Shown piece after piece: positions 10,620-12,133 of a DNA stretch of 12,133 nucleotides (its first letter is position 1; the number at the start of each line of letters is the position of its first letter). A model generated the notes under the pieces. The model saw nothing but the letters and a program-made list of their open reading frames with translations. It was not told the DNA's origin and ran no database searches. The stretch comes from Candidatus Kerfeldbacteria bacterium (GTDB taxonomy: Bacteria > Patescibacteriota > Patescibacteriia > SBBC01 > CAIJZX01): positions 1 to 12,133 of the forward strand of contig JACRFO010000115.1 of NCBI GenBank assembly GCA_016217865.1, read 5' to 3'. Made by a program: the position numbers and the translations under genes.

Positions 10620-12133
10620 ATGAAACGGCGGACTTGGATTATCATCGGCCTCCTGACCACGGCCTGGGTACTGATCATCGGGACACTGCAGTGGCTGAAG
10701 TGGGATCACTTCGGGTACAACGGGCTCGACTTAGCGATCTATACGAATACCACCTGGTCGCTGAGCCACGGCCACGGTTTTGCTTCGTCGATTCACGACC
10801 CTTCCTATCTTGGTGACCACCTCGAGGCGTGGCTCTATCCAGTCAGCTGGATCTTCCGGCTTTGGCCGAGTGCGGTGACGCTCTTGTTCGTGCAGACGCT
10901 CGTCCTCGCATCGGCGGTTATCCCGTTGGCGAAATTAGCGAACCAGTACTTCCGTGAGCGTGGGGCCCTCATCGCTGCCGCTGTATTTCTCGTTCACCCG
11001 CTCGTCATCAACTCGGCCTTGTATGAGTTTCATGGTCTCGTGTTCGTCCTACCGATCCTCCTGTGGAGCATTCTCTGGTATCGCCAACAGCGTTGGGGTT
11101 GGTGGCTCGTCAGCCTCGCCGCGCTCGTCATCGTCCGGGAAGATATGCCCCTCGTTGCCCTCGGTTGGGCTATCTTGGCACTGATTGATCGTCGCTCCTG
11201 GCGTTGGTGGGCGGCCCCACTTCTCGTTGGTCTGGGTTGGTACTTGGTGGCCCAGCAGATCATCATTGCGCATGCGTATTCGGGGACGTATAAGTACCTC
11301 GCCTTCTACCGCTGGCTCGGGCAAACCCCGGGCGAGATGGCTCGCTACCCTTTCCAACACCCCCTTCTCTTCCTGCGCCACATTGCTAACCTCAACAACT
11401 GGCAGACGATAGGTGGACTACTGGTTGGGTTCGGATTCTGGCCCCTGCTCGGTTGGCGGAAACTCTGGCCCCTGCTTCTCGTCATCGGTCAGATGCTCCT
11501 CCTCCAGGCGGAACCGATATCTTTCCTGCGCCTGCATTACGTCCTCCCCTATCTGCCGTTCCTGGCCTGGGGCGCGCTGTCTGGCGCGCAGCGTTTTCTA
11601 CGCGGTAACGTTTTTCCTCGACTTGACCCGCTCATCCGACAGGCAGTCATCACCGTCTTGCTCATCGTCGCGGTGGTGTTTAGCCACCTCGTGTTTGGAC
11701 CGTGGCGCTGGCCGTGGGCACACACGCCCCCGGCTGTGTCTGAACCGGCAACACTCGCCCGGGCAATAACGTACGTGCAGCCGACTGATCGAGTCCTAAC
11801 CACATTCAATCTCCTGCCCTCCCTCGCGAATCGACAGACCGTCTACTCGATGAACTACGTTTTCCTCGGACGTCGGCAGTACTCCGAGCTTCCGTATGCG
11901 CTCCCGTCAGACATAGATGTTGCCGTCATTGATTGGCAGCAACTCTATGAGTATCAGTTCTTCTACCGCACCACGGTATTCAACGGACAATCAGGAACCG
12001 AGCGATTGCTGCAGCTCATCCAAGAGCAGCGACACTACCCGGTCTTCTTCCACGGGAGTGTCGTCGTCTACCGTCGCGATGGATCCCTCCCTCAAGGGTT
12101 ATATAGTCAACAGCAAAACCTACCAGCGGCGAC
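10620..12133 (+). CDS. DUF2079-family membrane protein (3' end cut by window)
   Basis: The frame opened by ATG 10620 stays open to the last base: 504 codons with no stop inside the window, so the C-terminus is missing. It is a polytopic membrane protein with about ten hydrophobic segments over residues 5-370. Signature features of DUF2079 (PF09852) are YNGLDLAIYTNTTWSLSHG, then DHLEAWLYPVSWIF with Asp-His near residue 65, the segment LLFVQTLVLASAVIPLAKLA, HPLVINSALYEFHG, and VREDMPLVALGW. The N-terminal loop resembles GT-C-type membrane glycosyltransferases (acidic first loop, then a Asp-His), so a lipid-linked sugar transferase role is plausible but unproven. After the last helix an extracytoplasmic alpha/beta-like domain (from about residue 375) contains TLARAITYVQPTDRVLTTFNLLPSLANR. 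It has its own promoter after a terminator. Confidence 0.85.
   Translation, partial: MKRRTWIIIGLLTTAWVLIIGTLQWLKWDHFGYNGLDLAIYTNTTWSLSHGHGFASSIHDPSYLGDHLEAWLYPVSWIFRLWPSAVTLLFVQTLVLASAVIPLAKLANQYFRERGALIAAAVFLVHPLVINSALYEFHGLVFVLPILLWSILWYRQQRWGWWLVSLAALVIVREDMPLVALGWAILALIDRRSWRWWAAPLLVGLGWYLVAQQIIIAHAYSGTYKYLAFYRWLGQTPGEMARYPFQHPLLFLRHIANLNNWQTIGGLLVGFGFWPLLGWRKLWPLLLVIGQMLLLQAEPISFLRLHYVLPYLPFLAWGALSGAQRFLRGNVFPRLDPLIRQAVITVLLIVAVVFSHLVFGPWRWPWAHTPPAVSEPATLARAITYVQPTDRVLTTFNLLPSLANRQTVYSMNYVFLGRRQYSELPYALPSDIDVAVIDWQQLYEYQFFYRTTVFNGQSGTERLLQLIQEQRHYPVFFHGSVVVYRRDGSLPQGLYSQQQNLPAA

Noticed and set aside
1..12133. TGA recoded as glycine (as in Gracilibacteria or Absconditabacteria)
   Set aside because: Several genes end at TGA in positions consistent with operon overlaps (731, 1093, 2671, 7991), and none has an in-frame internal TGA.
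1..12133. CRISPR array or defence island
   Set aside because: No regularly spaced direct repeats and no Cas-, restriction- or toxin-like genes were seen; the only long direct repetition is the pilin duplication.

Overview
The window looks like chromosomal DNA from a bacterium of the Candidate Phyla Radiation (Patescibacteria). The reasons are a tandem set of short TrbC/VirB2-like pilin proteins with no complete secretion operon, many membrane glycosyltransferase-type proteins, very tight gene packing, and widespread absence of Shine-Dalgarno sites. This placement is an inference from gene content; no ribosomal RNA or ribosomal protein gene is present to confirm it. Base composition is moderately GC-rich. 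TGA is a normal stop codon throughout (several genes end in it and none reads through it), so the recoded-TGA lineages are unlikely.

Layout. (1) 1-1093: the tail of an unseen gene, a class I SAM-dependent methyltransferase and a small membrane protein, packed head to tail. (2) 1094-1541: a decayed stretch with no intact gene. It carries a minus-strand fragment with a deaminase-like His-Ala-Glu motif and a plus-strand fragment resembling the C-terminus of a large serine recombinase. (3) 1538-2671: a YibE/F-family membrane protein. (4) 2672-4517: tRNA-Ser(CGA) on the minus strand, divergent from a CCA-adding-enzyme-like tRNA nucleotidyltransferase with an HD domain. (5) 4429-5670 minus: a PMT-family (GT39) mannosyltransferase, overlapping the previous gene tail to tail by 89 bp. 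(6) 5727-9202: an operon of galU, a membrane-anchored solute-binding protein, and a pilin-like protein fused to a peptidoglycan-binding domain and a cysteine-rich tail. (7) 9245-10531: three more short pilin-like genes, the last two recent tandem duplicates. A rho-independent terminator follows. (8) 10620 to the right edge: a DUF2079 multi-membrane protein cut by the window end.

Regulation. Six genes are preceded by a strong, usually extended -10 box (TGnTAnAnT) ending only 6-13 nt before the ATG, which predicts leaderless or nearly leaderless mRNAs. The duplicated pilin pair is different: the first copy has a textbook TTGACA-16-TATAAT promoter and a structured leader of about 70 nt, and the second has the only strong Shine-Dalgarno in the window, placed inside a possible hairpin.

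Working picture (inference). The right half encodes a cell-surface assembly: secreted pilin-like subunits, a large subunit able to hold the cell wall, a tethered solute-binding protein, and enzymes for sugar activation (GalU) and protein or lipid glycosylation (PMT, DUF2079). No assembly ATPase, channel or ABC permease is visible here, so those parts must lie elsewhere if they exist.
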